Part shown: in pieces, positions 1-11,700 of the stretch
Layout of the letters: each line of letters starts with the position of its first letter
Numbering within the stretch: the first letter of the stretch is position 1
Assembly (NCBI GenBank): GCA_027422505.1
Contig: JAPQWV010001337.1
Span: forward strand, 31,281-95,280
DNA length: 64,000 bases
Source of the DNA: Craterostigma plantagineum
Taxonomy: Eukaryota > Streptophyta > Magnoliopsida > Lamiales > Linderniaceae
Direction: 5' to 3'
Position numbers and translations under genes: made by a program
The notes under the pieces: model-generated
Told to the model about the DNA's origin: nothing
The model's database searches: none
The model's input: only the letters and a program-made list of their open reading frames with translations

Positions 1-1499
1 CTAGGTGGCAGCTCCTTGGGAAGTTCGGCCGGCATCAAGTCCTCGAACTCGGACAGCACCTCGGCCAGCTCCTTCGGCACGTCGTCCGCACTCTTCCCAT
101 CATCGAGCAGCAGAACCGCCACGAAAGTAGGCTCGCCCCGTCGCAGCCCATCACCGAGTTGTAGGGCCAAAATCACCTCGGCCTGGCGCGGCCCCGCCTC
201 CTCGCGTCGGCCCGCGCACCCAACTCGCCCACAACCGTCTCCAATCTCGATCTCGTGCCCCGAAGGATCGATCGTCACGTTCGCTGCCCGTAAGAAGTCT
301 AGCCCCAGAATAAGATCGTAATCGTCCAACTCCGTCACCGTTAGATCGATCCGCCCCGTCCTCGATCGACCGTCTCGCCACAAAGGTGTGCGAAGCGCCC
401 GTGTCGACGAGTCCGAACACCTCGACCTCGTTCACCCTGCACTTCACAAAAAGTAAGTCCGCCGTGGTAGGTACGCTACGGATTGCTACGATCCGAAGCG
501 GATTCATGCGCGTGATCTCAGCGTCGGGCTCCCTTCCCTCGGTGACCGTGGCCACATGGGCCCGCGCTCCCTTCGGGCATTGCCGCGCCCGGTGGCCCGG
601 GAGCCCGCAAGTGTAGCACCCGCCCATCGCGTTAGCCGCGCCTTCTGTCGCCGGCTCCTTGCCCTTGGACTTGCCTCCACCACCCTTCTTCTTCTGAGCT
701 TTCTTCTTCGGATTGGTCGCCTTAGAAGTGGATGCCACGTTCTCCTTCTCTGCAGCCCGTTGCTCGGTCGGCCTGATCTCGATAAGCCGCTCCGCAACGG
801 CATAAGCTGTCGCAAGGTCCTGGACACCTTGCCGAGTAAGCTCTAGCTGGGCCCAAGGCTTGAGCCCGCCCTTGAAGTGGAATAGACGGTCCGTCTCCGA
901 CATGTCGTGGATGCCGAGCATGATCGAGGCGTACTCGCGCACATAGTCCCGAATCGAACCCGTGTGCTTGAGCCTAACCAACGCCTCCCTCGCCGCCCAC
1001 GTCGAGTTCCCCGGTAGAAACTGTGCCTCAAGCTCACGCTTAAAGTCGGCCCAAACCGAAAGTCTCGGTCCGCATCCTGCGTAAGCCGCGTGCACCACCA
1101 CAGCTTGGCGTCGTCCTCGAGATAGTTCAACGCCACTTCCACCTTGTCCGCCTCTTGTATTCCCGCCCCATGGAAATACGCCTCCACATCGTAGAGGAAG
1201 TTTTGCAACTCCCTCGCATCTCGAACTCCCGAGAAAGCACGCGGGTCGCGCGCGGTCTTTTGGCCCGTCAGCGCGGCCGGTGCCGCTAGGCCACCCGCCA
1301 CCAAGACTCGAAGCGCCCCATGCTCTGCTTCGATTCTTGCCATCCTCGCCACGTCCGCTGCCCTCTCGCCCTTGAGTCCCGCTATTTCGGCCATCACCTC
1401 CGCGAGGTTCGAAAGGCCGTCGAGGATCGCCTGTTGTGCCGTGACCCTCGCTTCCAGATCGATCAATCGAGCCGCCGTCGATCTGACCCCGTCTGCCAT
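1..1499 (-). pseudogene. Gypsy gag-protease polyprotein, frameshifted and cut by window edge
   Basis: The start at 1499 lies one base beyond the primer binding site. The first frame (1499 to about 1055) is a gag matrix-like region. Homology then continues in another frame, consistent with loss of one base near 1050, through a capsid segment containing WADFKRELEAQFLPGN. Next come a lysine-rich linker, one zinc knuckle CYTCGLPGHRARQC (near 560-620) and a protease active site LVDTGASHTF (near 390-420). A further shift follows TFVA, after which the frame at about 1-170 reads into EFEDLMPAELPKELPP, the usual lead-in to Gypsy reverse transcriptase. Gag coats element RNA, the aspartic protease matures the polyprotein, and RT would follow off the left edge. 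Confidence 0.82.
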
Positions 1500-1500
1500 C

Positions 1501-1512
1501 GCTCTGATACCA
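1501..1512 (-). other. Primer binding site, tRNA-iMet type
   Basis: Minus strand reads TGGTATCAGAGC, the complement of the 3' end of plant initiator tRNA-Met, five bases downstream of the LTR end. It primes minus-strand DNA synthesis and fixes element orientation. Confidence 0.9.
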
Positions 1513-1517
1513 ACTCT

Positions 1518-2688
1518 TGTTACGCCGAAAAGGACTTAGAAATTTTTCGCAAACCCCTAAACCTCAAACGCGCGCAACACGGCTCTTTCTTGGCTTACTC
1601 CGCGCACGCGCTTCGTAACCAAGGCAAGACACGCCCTCTCGATACTCGCCTTTGCCCAAACGGAAACGTAAAGACAAGTAATATAGCCGAAGGGCCAGCC
1701 ACCACGAATATGGCCTTTCTTTATTTCGCACAAAGAAATTACAATAGGACTTAAACGATTCGGACACGCCCCGAACTCGTTCGACTCGATCGCACACAAG
1801 TCTACCCAAATCCTATCGTCCCTTCGACCGGGATCTTACACGCTAAAATCCCTCGCCGAAACTGCCCCAAACGCAATCTCGACAACCCTTGGAACACTCG
1901 ACAAACTCGCACAATTCGCCAAGTGATTCGCTCTTGAATGCTTCGTCGCTCGATGCTTTCTGATTTGGCTTGGGCGAATGGGAGCTATTTATAGCCTCAG
2001 CTTTCCTTTTGTGACTTGGTAAAGATCTTCCCAAAAGATCTCCATATCTTGTTTTCCATATCTCCTAAATATAGTAAATATGGAAACAAGATCCTCCTCA
2101 AAGATCTCAAACCTTCTTGGACCAAATCACCTTCTGGAAGCTTCCCCGGACTTGGCAAGCCGCTGCTCCGCCATCGTCCGTGTCCGTGCCGCGCGCCCAT
2201 CTCGTCGCCCAGCCCCGCATGCCCGTGCCGCGCGCGCGCCCAGTGCCTAGCCCTCGTGTCCAAGCCGCGCCATGGGGAGGCCGTGTCGCCCAGCTGGTCT
2301 GCCCGGGTGGTCGTGGCCTGGTCTCGGCCCCGGCAGGCAGCACGTGCGCGCGCCGCCGCCTTGGCCTGGTCGCGGTCCGGCCGCGGCCTGCATGGCCCGA
2401 CTCGATCCGACCCGCTCCGTCTTGACCCGGCCCGACCCACTTTGAGCTGACCCGCCCCGGCCCATGGTCCGACCCGTGGGTCGACCCGCCGCTCCAAGGG
2501 TTGGCTGCGCCGTCGCCGGCGTGGCTTGTGTCGTCCCGTCGATTGCCGCTCCGAACCTATGCGTCCCGAACGTTCCCCAATCTCCGGAAATCGTCTAAGT
2601 GTCGTAAAGACTCCGTGCCTTAGCCGCGCACGCCTTCGTTTGGTAAACCTGTCGAAGACCCAGGTTAGTGGAACTTACGTTCGTGACA
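1518..2688 (-). repeat. Gypsy 5' LTR, 1171 bp
   Basis: On the minus strand it begins TGTCACGAACG (at 2688) and ends CGGCGTAACA (at 1518), so it has TG...CA ends and is followed directly by the primer binding site. It is partly very GC-rich (2150-2470). Long open frames on both strands in that part are composition artefacts. The second LTR is outside the window, so the boundaries rest on the ends and the adjacent primer site. Confidence 0.8.
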
Positions 2689-3222
2689 GGTAGTGGGTGA
2701 TTTTTCTATGATTTTTTTTTAAAAGAACTTCAGAGTAATTGACTGTTTATAAAATCGTATAGATGTTTAGTTTAGTTATCATTTTCAGTTAATTTTTATA
2801 CAATTAATTTTATAATTTATATATATATATATACATAATAAAATATAAATTATAATTTCAATGAACTATTTCAAGTTAAATTAAATTTATATATTCTAAT
2901 AAACCGTCAAATGGTCTGTCAATTGAGATTGAAAAAGTTAATTAATAAAATTTAAAAATCACTAACTACCTTTAATTACATATATAGTTTAATACTATTT
3001 TTATTTAGTTACTATCTTAGTTAATTGCTATCCTAATTTTAATTTATAATAAATCAAGTTTGTCCTTTTACATATTTATACATACAAATTAAATTTAAAT
3101 TGAGATTTATGAAATATTTATAAAAAAATTACTTAAATAGAACACGTATTTGACTGTACGTAAGTTAATATTATTATATATCCCACATTTTGGTGTGCAA
3201 AGAGTATAAACTGTCAAAGTTT
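2689..3222. other. AT-rich intergenic DNA, no gene seen
   Basis: AT-rich sequence with a short (TA)n run near 2818-2832 and no open frame, RNA gene or clear transposon end. It flanks the Gypsy LTR and should contain one target-site duplication just after 2688, but the partner is outside the window. Confidence 0.5.
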
Positions 3223-3387
3223 GGGTTGGGATCCTTTATTCCACTTTCTATATTCCACTCCGTATTCCAACGAACGAAAATCGTTACACCTCCCCCCGAC
3301 AAGTGTTAAAACGCACGTAAACATCATTACACCTATGAATTTCATTACAACAAGTGTTTAAACAAAAAAACCTCATTATTACGTATT
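3223..3387. repeat. Dispersed ~165-bp repeat, copy A
   Basis: From gggttgggatcc to acgtattt this stretch is almost the same as 48230-48397, sharing long blocks such as ccgtattccaacgaacgaaa and aacatcattacacctatgaa. The differences I see are a few substitutions and length changes in short C and A runs. It has no open frame. The two copies are 45 kb apart in unrelated contexts, so it is probably a piece of a mobile element that I cannot name. Confidence 0.8.
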
Positions 3388-3884
3388 TTTCTATCTATTT
3401 TTAGTATACATTTGTATACTAGCACACGCATTTTAGTGTAGAATCGATTGGAGGAGATTCTCGGTTTTTCTCTCACCTGCAAGTCGTTCTTTCCACTTCC
3501 TCATGGGATCCAATTTATTAAATTCGAAAGTTATATTATTAACATTTTGAACATTAATATTTCTTTATCTCTCATCTTCCTTTCACCCCATTTCCGCTGA
3601 ATACATTGAGAATAATGGATGAGTATGTATCATATCTACCTATTTTGATGTACTTGCGTTGCGTATAATGTTTGCTTTATTTCCATGGTAGAGTAACCAT
3701 ATTGAACTTAATGGAAGCTTTTATATGTACGTTTTTGTTTGCCATTGTAATTTCTAGTAAGTATCATATCAAAAAGGAAAATATTGTTGGATGTTTTAGA
3801 CTTGGGTCATTGGGCCCAAATGGTTTAAATAACCCAACGTAGAAATCGAGATGTTTGCTAGGCTCGAAAATGATGATTTAATCT
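3388..3884. other. Non-coding DNA up to the truncated Copia element
   Basis: AT-rich, no open frame. The segment from about 3784 (tgttggatgttttagac...) to 3884 has no similarity that I can see to the Copia 3' LTR at 25311, so the Copia 5' end has been lost here. The exact breakpoint cannot be placed. Confidence 0.4.
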
Positions 3885-5936
3885 ACGTTGAGAGCAATCC
3901 TTAGACCAATTATTAAGAGAACTCCCTATGAACTTTAGAACGACAAAACCCCTAACATGGAATATTTCCATGTATTTGGTTGCAAATGTTTCATTTTAAA
4001 TGATAGAGATAAAAGAGGGAAATTCGATTCCAAGGTAGATGAAGGGATATTCCTAGGTTACAGCCTTCATTCCAAAGCTTTTAGAGTGTTTAATAATAGG
4101 AAGAAGACTGTTCAAGAATCTGTGCGTGTTACGTTTGATGAATTTCCTAACGCAGATGCTACTGAGGAAGGTATAGTTGTGTCTCCTGCAGATATACAGG
4201 TTACTGACAAAGAAGTGAACGCAACTCCATTGGAACTAGATGATATGTCAGAGGAACCTGAAGCTTCAGACGAGCAACAGCGCAGAAAATCAAACATGCT
4301 TCCAGCCATCCCACTGAACAGGTCATAGGGAATATCACTTCAGGGATCAAAACGAGAGCAACTGCACGAAACGATACTGCTGAGGAATCACATGACGTGC
4401 TGTTGTCAACCATGGAACCTAAGACAGTGAATAAAGCACTTGAAGATGAATCGTGGGTGACTGCCATGGAAGAAGAGCTGGCACAATTCAAAAAAAGCGA
4501 GGTGTGGACTCTTGTGGAAAGACAGAACGATAAGTCCATAATAGGAGTGGGTATTTTGCAACAAACTGGATGAGAACGGTAATGTAACACGAAATAAGGC
4601 AAGGTTAGCCGCCAAAGGTTATTCCCAAGAAGAAGGTATAGATTTTCAAGAAACCTTTGCACCCGTAGCTAGGCTTGAGGCAATACGTATTTTACTTGCA
4701 TATGCATCTTTTAAAAGATTTAACCTTTTCCAAATGGACGTAAAAAGTGCATTTTTAAATGGTTTTATAAATGAGGAAGTTTTTGTCGAGCAACCTCCCG
4801 GTTTTGAAAAAAGAGGAATTTTCAAATCACGTTTTTAAATTAAACAAAGCTTTATATGGTTTGAAACAGGCCCCTAGGGCATGGTATGAAAGATTGAGTA
4901 GGTTTTTACTAGACATGGGATTTATAACAGGAACAATAGATAACACTCTGTTCATCAAGTGCGAAGGGAATCACATACTACCTGTGCAGATATACGTTGA
5001 TGATATTATATTTGGTAGCACTGACATCACTCTTTGCGAGAATTTTTCTAAGTCTATGCAACAGGAATTTGAGATGAGCCTAATGGGAGAACTTACGTAC
5101 TTCCTTGGATTACAAATCAAGCAATTGGATACGGGAACATTCATATCTCAAACGAAGTACACGAAGGAACTACTTGAAAAATTCGGAATGGCTGATTCCA
5201 AGGTACTTCCCACTCCTATGCACCAGACCGCCAAAATTGATAGTGATGAACAAGGTACACCCTTTGACCAAACTAAGTATAGAGGTATGATCGGAAGTTT
5301 GCTATACCTTATGGCAAGCAGACCCGATATCATGTTTGCTACTGGTCTATGTTCTAGATATCAATCGAGTCCTAGGGAATCTCACTTGACGGCAGTCAAG
5401 CGGATACTTAGATATTTGAAGGGACAATCAGTCATGGTATGTGGTATCCAAATTCCAAGGAATTCCCATTAATGGGATACTCGGATGCGGATTACGCCGG
5501 TTCTAGGGAAGATAGGAAAAGCACTAGTGGAACTTGCCAAATACTAGGGAATTCCCTTGTAACTTGGTCCAGTCGGAAACAAAATGCCGTGGCCCTATCC
5601 ACAACCGAAGCCGAATATATGGCCTTAGGAAGTTGTTCTCAGCAAATCCTTTGGATGAAACAGACCTTGAGTGATTACGGCTTAAGGTACGACCAAATTC
5701 CTATTTTCTGTGATAGTACTAGTGCCATTAGTATCACTAAGAATCCCGTACACCACTCTCGAACTAAGCATATAGAGGTAAAACATCATTTTATTCGAGA
5801 TCATGTTCAGAAAGGGAATATCAGCGTAAACTTTGTGGGAACTAATGATCAATTGGCTGATATCTTCACGAAACCACTTATAGAGAGTCGATTTTGTGAC
5901 ATCCGCGACAGATTAGGAATTATTGAGCTCAAATAG
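3885..5936 (+). pseudogene. Copia pol remnant: integrase C-terminus, reverse transcriptase, RNase H
   Basis: The region starts inside integrase (TPYEL before an in-frame TAG at 3936-3938, then YFHVFGCKCF). It continues with a hinge of degenerate sequence and the reverse transcriptase: [23 protein letters not shown] and the catalytic YVDDIIFGST (near 4990-5025). RNase H follows with YSDADYAGSREDRKSTSG, TTEAEYMAL and LADIFTKPL (to about 5935). Frames change near 4325, 4545, 4800 and 5430, so it cannot make a full polyprotein. RT copies element RNA into DNA and RNase H removes the RNA strand. The order IN-RT-RH is that of Ty1/Copia. The absence of sequence upstream of 3885 is a real truncation, not a window effect. 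Confidence 0.92.
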
Positions 5937-6430
5937 GAAATTAGTATCTCGTTGATCTTACTCTTAAGGATCTCCTCAATTTTATTCCTTGATATTTTTC
6001 TTGATTTTATTTTCCCCATCCATCCAAATCCTTTACATTCATAGGGTGATTATTATTTCCTTAATTAGAGATTCCGCTAAGTATATGTATCAAAATCTAT
6101 TTTCAGCCTATATTGATATCCTTTTATACTCCCTCTGATTCTCATTTAATTCCTTCCTTGATTCCCGCGACACATCCTTCATTCTCAGCCAATTCCAAAT
6201 AACGGGCAGTTTCCTTCTTTATTAAGCAATCCTTTCAAATTCAAATTTTCGAAATTCCTTCCTTATCTGACATGTGTCCCATCGAAATCACTTCTCTTTA
6301 TAACTTCCTTCCATACTTATCCAAGACACCTTCAGCCTTTATAAGTATCGCCTTCTTCCTTTCACAAATTTATCCAAACCCTAAACTTCCCCATACCATA
6401 ACTTCCTCCATCAATCCTTCGATCTCAACC

Positions 6431-7516
6431 ATGGTGAAAACAAAAGGCGCTGGATCTCCCACTGACAAAAAGTGTAAGGCTGTACTGACCAAATCCCCAC
6501 TCTCTCCAAAAGCCACCCGCTCCAAATCTGCAAGCAGCTCTAAATCTAAGAAATATCCGACGAAACTGAAGAAGAAATCAAAGGTCATCAAATCTCCTAC
6601 ACCTTCTCTTGCCTCTTCCTATGATCGGCCCGCATCTCCTCAGAAATCTACTTCCCCCGAGAATCATGTTTCTCCTTAAGTTTCTGCCCCACTCGAGAAA
6701 CCTGCCTCACCAGAGAAATCTGTTTCTGCTCACATCGAATCACCCCCACGAGACTCTAGCCGTGTTACTGAAGGCCAAAAGCTGTTCAACCACCAAAATC
6801 TGGAGGAAATCACCGATGAAATCAAGTTCCTAACTGAGACTGCCAAGGAACTTCATGGGAAACTTCAGAAGCGAAAGGTTGCACGAGGAAGAAGCGTCAA
6901 ATTTGAAGAACTGGCAGACATCCAAGTGGTAACATGGCTATCTGAGTACGGATGGGAAAATTTCCTAAGAATCGACAAGTCCGTGTATGAGGTTAGTTCT
7001 TCGAAACCACTTCACTAGAATTTCGAAATACCTCTATTTCAAAATTCTATTTCGCAACCCTTTCTCAAAATTCTTCTCACAATCCGTTTCTCGCAATTCC
7101 CAATTTCGAAAATCAATTTCTCGTACATCCCTCGAAAATTATAAGCTTCTCGAAATACTTCTCACAGGAATGAGGAATTTCGAAATAAGTCTTTGAAACT
7201 TCAATTTCGAAGATCACATGGTGTTGAAGATCACATTTCGAAATTCAATATTGAAATTAGTTTCGCAACATTATTTCGATTGCATATGTATAATTCTTTT
7301 GGGACATTATTTGCTCTTTTTTGATTAATTCTCTCTTGTCCAACACATTACAGATGATCCAAACACAATGGCTTCATCATCGTATGAGAATGTGATCTAT
7401 CCACAAAGCCGATGGACCCAAATCAAGGACAACAACTTCGTTCTTGATCCAAACACTTTTAAGTGTGACGACAAAGTTGTTGTCGCCATACTGGATGGAC
7501 ACACTCTGTGGCCAGC
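6431..7516 (+). pseudogene. Sirevirus envelope-like gene, 5' part
   Basis: A start at 6431 opens a basic, Ser/Pro/Lys-rich N-terminal domain (KTKGAGSPTDKK...). It is interrupted by TAA at 6677-6679, but the same frame resumes with more Pro/Ser repeats (EKPASPEKS) and then a charged segment to about 6988. At 6989 the sequence reads GAG-GTTAGT, and near 7352 it reads TTACAG, so a candidate intron of about 365 bp may be present. It is AT-rich and full of ttcgaaa words. Coding-like sequence resumes to the insertion point at 7516. The function of these proteins is unproven; they are named for position and predicted properties. The N-terminal composition is only suggestive, so the call rests mainly on location after pol. 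Confidence 0.6.
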
Positions 7517-10112
7517 TGATCGACACGTGGTGTGCTAATGTAAATTGCAAGTGTGACAAATGATAATATAAAACGAATACCTAATTACTATCACCAACGT
7601 GCGATAGCCAGTGGACCTGTCGTGTGTAGTGCAATAAAGTGAGTAAACGAGTATCGAACACGAGGAATAAATTGACTACTAGTATTAACCTATCGACTCG
7701 ATATCTAGCCTAAATAAAATACGCAGATGGTGTTACGAACTATCTTAACAGATTACTCCTAAATCAACGAGAGACTAAAAGAATACGCCTAAAACTGGTA
7801 AAGGAACCTTCAGATAATAGAGATGTGATCGGGATTCGAATCCCGCTAGGTACTATCGGTTAAGACAATGAATTATCGCTCGTACGTGATTCTGACTAGA
7901 TCGCAGTAATTTCCTCCCTCTCACGAGTTTGCTGTCGCCCTAAACGCTCGCATGGATCTAAGATTCAATAATTACTAAAGGCGAGGATCGAGTATTTGCT
8001 TTCGCCCTATACTCAAATTCTATCTTCTACGAATGGCCTAATCGTTGTTTAGCTGTCGCCCTAAACGATTTTCCACACGATCACTTTAACACATGGACAT
8101 ATTAAAGCGACTGAACAATTTCATAGACAGATAAAAAGTCAAACACGAGTCACGATTAAACATATGTCTTAATTACGAAATATCCCAGCGTTCATCTAAT
8201 CCCAAACACATAGGGGATTTAGCTATGCATAATTGACGGGAAAACAACGAAAGAAATAAGAAACGAAGAAGAAGAATTCATGATCTTGAATACTGATGAT
8301 CTGGGATGATGGCACGGATGAATCTTCGTTCTGCGCTCAATTTGGCGTGATTGCATTGTTATCCGTCTCTCGCGCTTCTCCAATGGAATTCTGTATTTTT
8401 GGCGTCTGTAATTCGTCTCTTATGAATTAGGGTTGATATCTGGTAAGAATCCCCTTTTTCTGGATCGAAATCGGGCCTTTATAGTGAAATTCGACACTGT
8501 CACGGCCTGGGACATGCTACGTCACGGCCGTACACTCTCTGGGCACAAAATGAGCTCACTGCCGAGCGTCACGGCCTGGTGCAGTAGTGTCACGGCCGTG
8601 ACGCTCTCAACAGCTTTGTGGCAGTTTCGTATTTCTCTCAGATGGAGGGGTTAACGGTGTTCGATTGACCTGAAATTTTAACCATAGATAGAAGACTCTC
8701 CAATTTTGATTCTGACTAAAGGGATTCTCAATCCGAGATCTGGATTGAGAGATGCTGCTAAACTGGGTCATGGCCTGGTGCAAGAAGTGTCACGGCCGTG
8801 ACTTCCGGCAATATTGTAATACCCATAAAAATATTTAGTACGGGATTTTGACATAATTAGTCATACAATTATGTGACTTAGATATTTTATTAGTTAATTC
8901 GAGACCTTGAAGTAAAAATATAAACTACAGAAGTCCCGAATTTAATTAGGAACTTAGTAAAATAATACCGGGAAATGAAAACAGTCCGAATGTTATAATT
9001 TAGGTAGTAGAATTAAATATTTATTTTTGGGTAAGACAAATTCTCGACGAAAAATACCTTGAGATATGGAATCGATTTTCGGCCAAGTCCAATTCAAATG
9101 AAACTCAATTTTCGGGTGATAGGGAGCTCCAATATTCGAGCAAGCTTTGGGCTATTTAAGAAAAGTCAAAACTCGGCGATGCATAGAATAGTTTCATTGA
9201 CTAAACTTAATTGTATGTGATTTTCGGGTACAAGATCGAGTACTACATGGATTACTTAGGGTAGGAGGAAAACTTTATCTCGTGCTTGCTAATCATCACG
9301 AATCCCAAGCCCCTATGTAACGTATATCTAAATATTATGAATAGAAAACCCTTACAAACACATTTTTAGAACGACAACACAAAAGGAGAAGAACAAAAAC
9401 TCTGCTGAAGCACAAAACGAATTCGGACAGCTTGAAGTTCTTAAACAAATCGAATTTCGGACGTGAGGTAGGTGAATATTTCATCTACAACACGTTAATA
9501 ATTTCGAGTTGATGTAGTAATATGTTTTCATGGCTGTATTCAATTTATATGCTTTCTATGAACTCTACGTGACCTAGTTGAAATTCTCGGACATATCATA
9601 TGTATGCGAAAACCCAATTTTCTGGGTTTAGAAATTCTGCTAACATTCTTGCGTAATTTGTATGTGCCTGATTATGAAAATTGGCAAGAATAAAACGATT
9701 TCGGGCAGAGGAGTATATTTTTGGGTAGTTGAATTTGTTCTTGACTATAGGAACTTTTATGTGAGATAATTAGAATACTCGGGTAGACTGAAATTATATT
9801 TCGGATCGATAATGATTTTTGGGTAGAGTAGTGAAATAACAATTGTCGAAAGGATGAGCAGATTTTCATTTTGACATGGATATAGTCTCTGACTTATGAA
9901 TTAGGACTTTATTTGATGACTTCAGTATGTCTTTATATAGTTATTATTGTATTGTACGGAGTTTAATTATTTTATTGTAAGAGTTTATGGTAGATGAACT
10001 TGTTTGAAATATGCATTAGAGCTTGTTCAACATTTTAATGCGTTGGTGTTTGATGTGAGCTTCGAGATGATAACAGTGACAAATTGTGTATGTTTTTTTT
10101 GGCATATAATAT

Positions 10113-10275
10113 ATGCCTCGAATTGAAATATGTTAGACCTCGAATTAAGTTAGACCTCGAATTGAGTTAATGGGTTAGACCTCGAATTGAAATATGTTAG
10201 ACCCCGTACAATAACGAGCTTGTATGATAACAGTGACAAATGAAATATGTTAGACCTCGAATTAGGTTAATGGGT
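10113..10275. repeat. Short tandem repeats with core gttagacctcgaatt
   Basis: The core occurs around 10132, 10149, 10174, 10196 (with cccc variant) and 10249. Partner words are attgaaatatgttagacc, gagttaatgggttagacc and gataacagtgacaaa, the last at about 10068 and 10217. It is a local duplication within the solo LTR. Confidence 0.8.
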
Positions 10276-11256
10276 TAAGGACTTGTGAATCGCCAGAGTT
10301 GGCGTAATGTGGGCTTTTTATTATGTGGCTTGTTGGTGGGATTATATGCTTACGGGTTGTTGTGTGATACTAATTATGGTGTTTTCATGACCTTACATGT
10401 TAAGGTGATTTCCAGAATTTAATAAGTCTATATTATGGGCACGTGGTGTATATGTTGAGATTAGAATATTAATTGAAACCTCTTAGGACTTACAGTGATT
10501 ACTACTTTCGGGTTTGATTGATTTGTAGGTGTCTATATTTAGTCTTTGAAGTTTTCGACAAATTAGGGTTTCCTTAGACTTTTTTGAAGTGGTATTTAAT
10601 TGAGGTTTGACTTAGTTTTCGGGCCTTTACGGTTTATAATATTTGGGTAGTAAGTCGAAGTTTCGGACAGGACTAGAATTGTTCAGGGAGTTATTTTAGA
10701 AGATTTGGAGGAAGTTATTTTTGGGTGAATTATGGCGAGAGTTGGAATGTTTCGAGGGATTTTTATTTATTTATTTTACAAATGCTGCAATTTAATTGCA
10801 TTGCACTTGCATCATATTAGTGGGAGAGTTGGGTACCGTATGAAACGGTAACGTCTGGCTATCATAATGAGCGGGGTAGATTGTGATTAAGAGGATCTGA
10901 TGATTTGTGGAGAACTCGAGGTTATTACTAGGGCACTAGAAGGCGGAATTAGTGACTGTCGAGATAGTACATCAACTCAAGTATGAGACGTATGACAGAC
11001 TGGCGTAAGTTATCGTGTGCTTCGGACTCAAGACGTGTGTGACTCAGGTGCATCAGGTCGATGAGCGTCCGGTGCATAAACCTTGGGTCGCGACTCGGGT
11101 TCAGGCCGGTAAGTGCCAGTGTGTAGGACTTGAGGTGTGGACCTATCTATCATTTTGGTAAGTTGACGAGTGGGTTGAATATGCGATGTATTATTTCGTG
11201 TAGAATTGGAGGAATTTATTTTCAGTGTTGCATTTTATATTATTGGAATGAATGGA

Positions 11257-11700
11257 CTAGCAGGAGATGCCTTCTGTGAACATGTAGGCGAACTGCTAGT
11301 GGACTAGTGGGAAGATGCCTTTCGTGAACGTTTAGGCGAACCACTAGTACAATACATGTTGTCTAGCAGGAAGATGTCCTTTGTGAACATTTGGACGAAC
11401 TGCTAGTAAACTAGTGGGAAGATGTCTGGTGTGAACATTCAGACGAACCACTAGTTTGGGTTGAAAGTAGTGGAATGAGTGATCTAGCAGGAAGCTGTCT
11501 TTCGTGAACGTTTAGACGAACTGCTAGTACAAGCTATCTAGTGGGAAGATGCCTTTTGTGAACATTTAGGCGAACCACTAGTATAGTACATGTTGTCTAG
11601 TGGGAAGAGGTCTGATGTGATCATTCAGACGAACCACTGTATATGGAAGGAACGTTCTGGCAGGAGAATGTCTGGTGTGAACATTCAGACGAACTGTCAG
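11257..11700. repeat. Array of eight imperfect hairpins
   Basis: Eight units of about 43 nt start at 11257, 11304, 11363, 11411, 11484, 11538, 11597 and 11657. Each has a 7-bp outer stem, a 4-bp inner stem, a loop containing gtga(a/t)c and a conserved gaa before the last arm. Outer stems are CTAGCAG/CTGCTAG in units 1, 3 and 5 and CTAGTGG/CCACTAG in units 2, 4 and 6. Unit 7 is partly decayed and unit 8 is CTGGCAG/CTGTCAG. Inner stems are GCCT/AGGC, GTCC/GGAC or GTCT/AGAC. Both arms change together. It could work as RNA or DNA structure. The function is unknown. Confidence 0.9.

Larger units (their letters stand above)
1..2688 (-). mobile_element. Ty3/Gypsy LTR retrotransposon, left part outside window
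   Basis: Read on the minus strand this is one LTR (1518-2688), a tRNA-iMet primer binding site (1501-1512), a gag reading frame starting at 1499, a CCHC zinc knuckle, a retropepsin motif and then the spacer that precedes reverse transcriptase, which is cut by the window edge. The coding part is GC-rich compared with the AT-rich DNA that follows at 2700. The gag and protease have frameshifts, so this copy is not coding-competent. Lineage is uncertain; the gag-CCHC-protease order before RT fits Ty3/Gypsy rather than Copia. The other LTR and the target duplication are outside the window. Confidence 0.88.

Noticed and set aside
16..321. Open frame on the plus strand through the Gypsy protease region
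   Set aside because: It is the antisense of the gag-protease-RT lead-in on the minus strand; Ser/Arg-rich composition is a by-product of GC-rich DNA.
1997..2497. Several overlapping frames on both strands
   Set aside because: All lie in the GC-rich part of the Gypsy LTR and have low-complexity Arg/Pro/Ala composition without domains.
11257..11700. CRISPR-like array
   Set aside because: Plant nuclear DNA, no Cas genes, and the units are hairpins with variable linkers, not direct repeats with uniform spacers.
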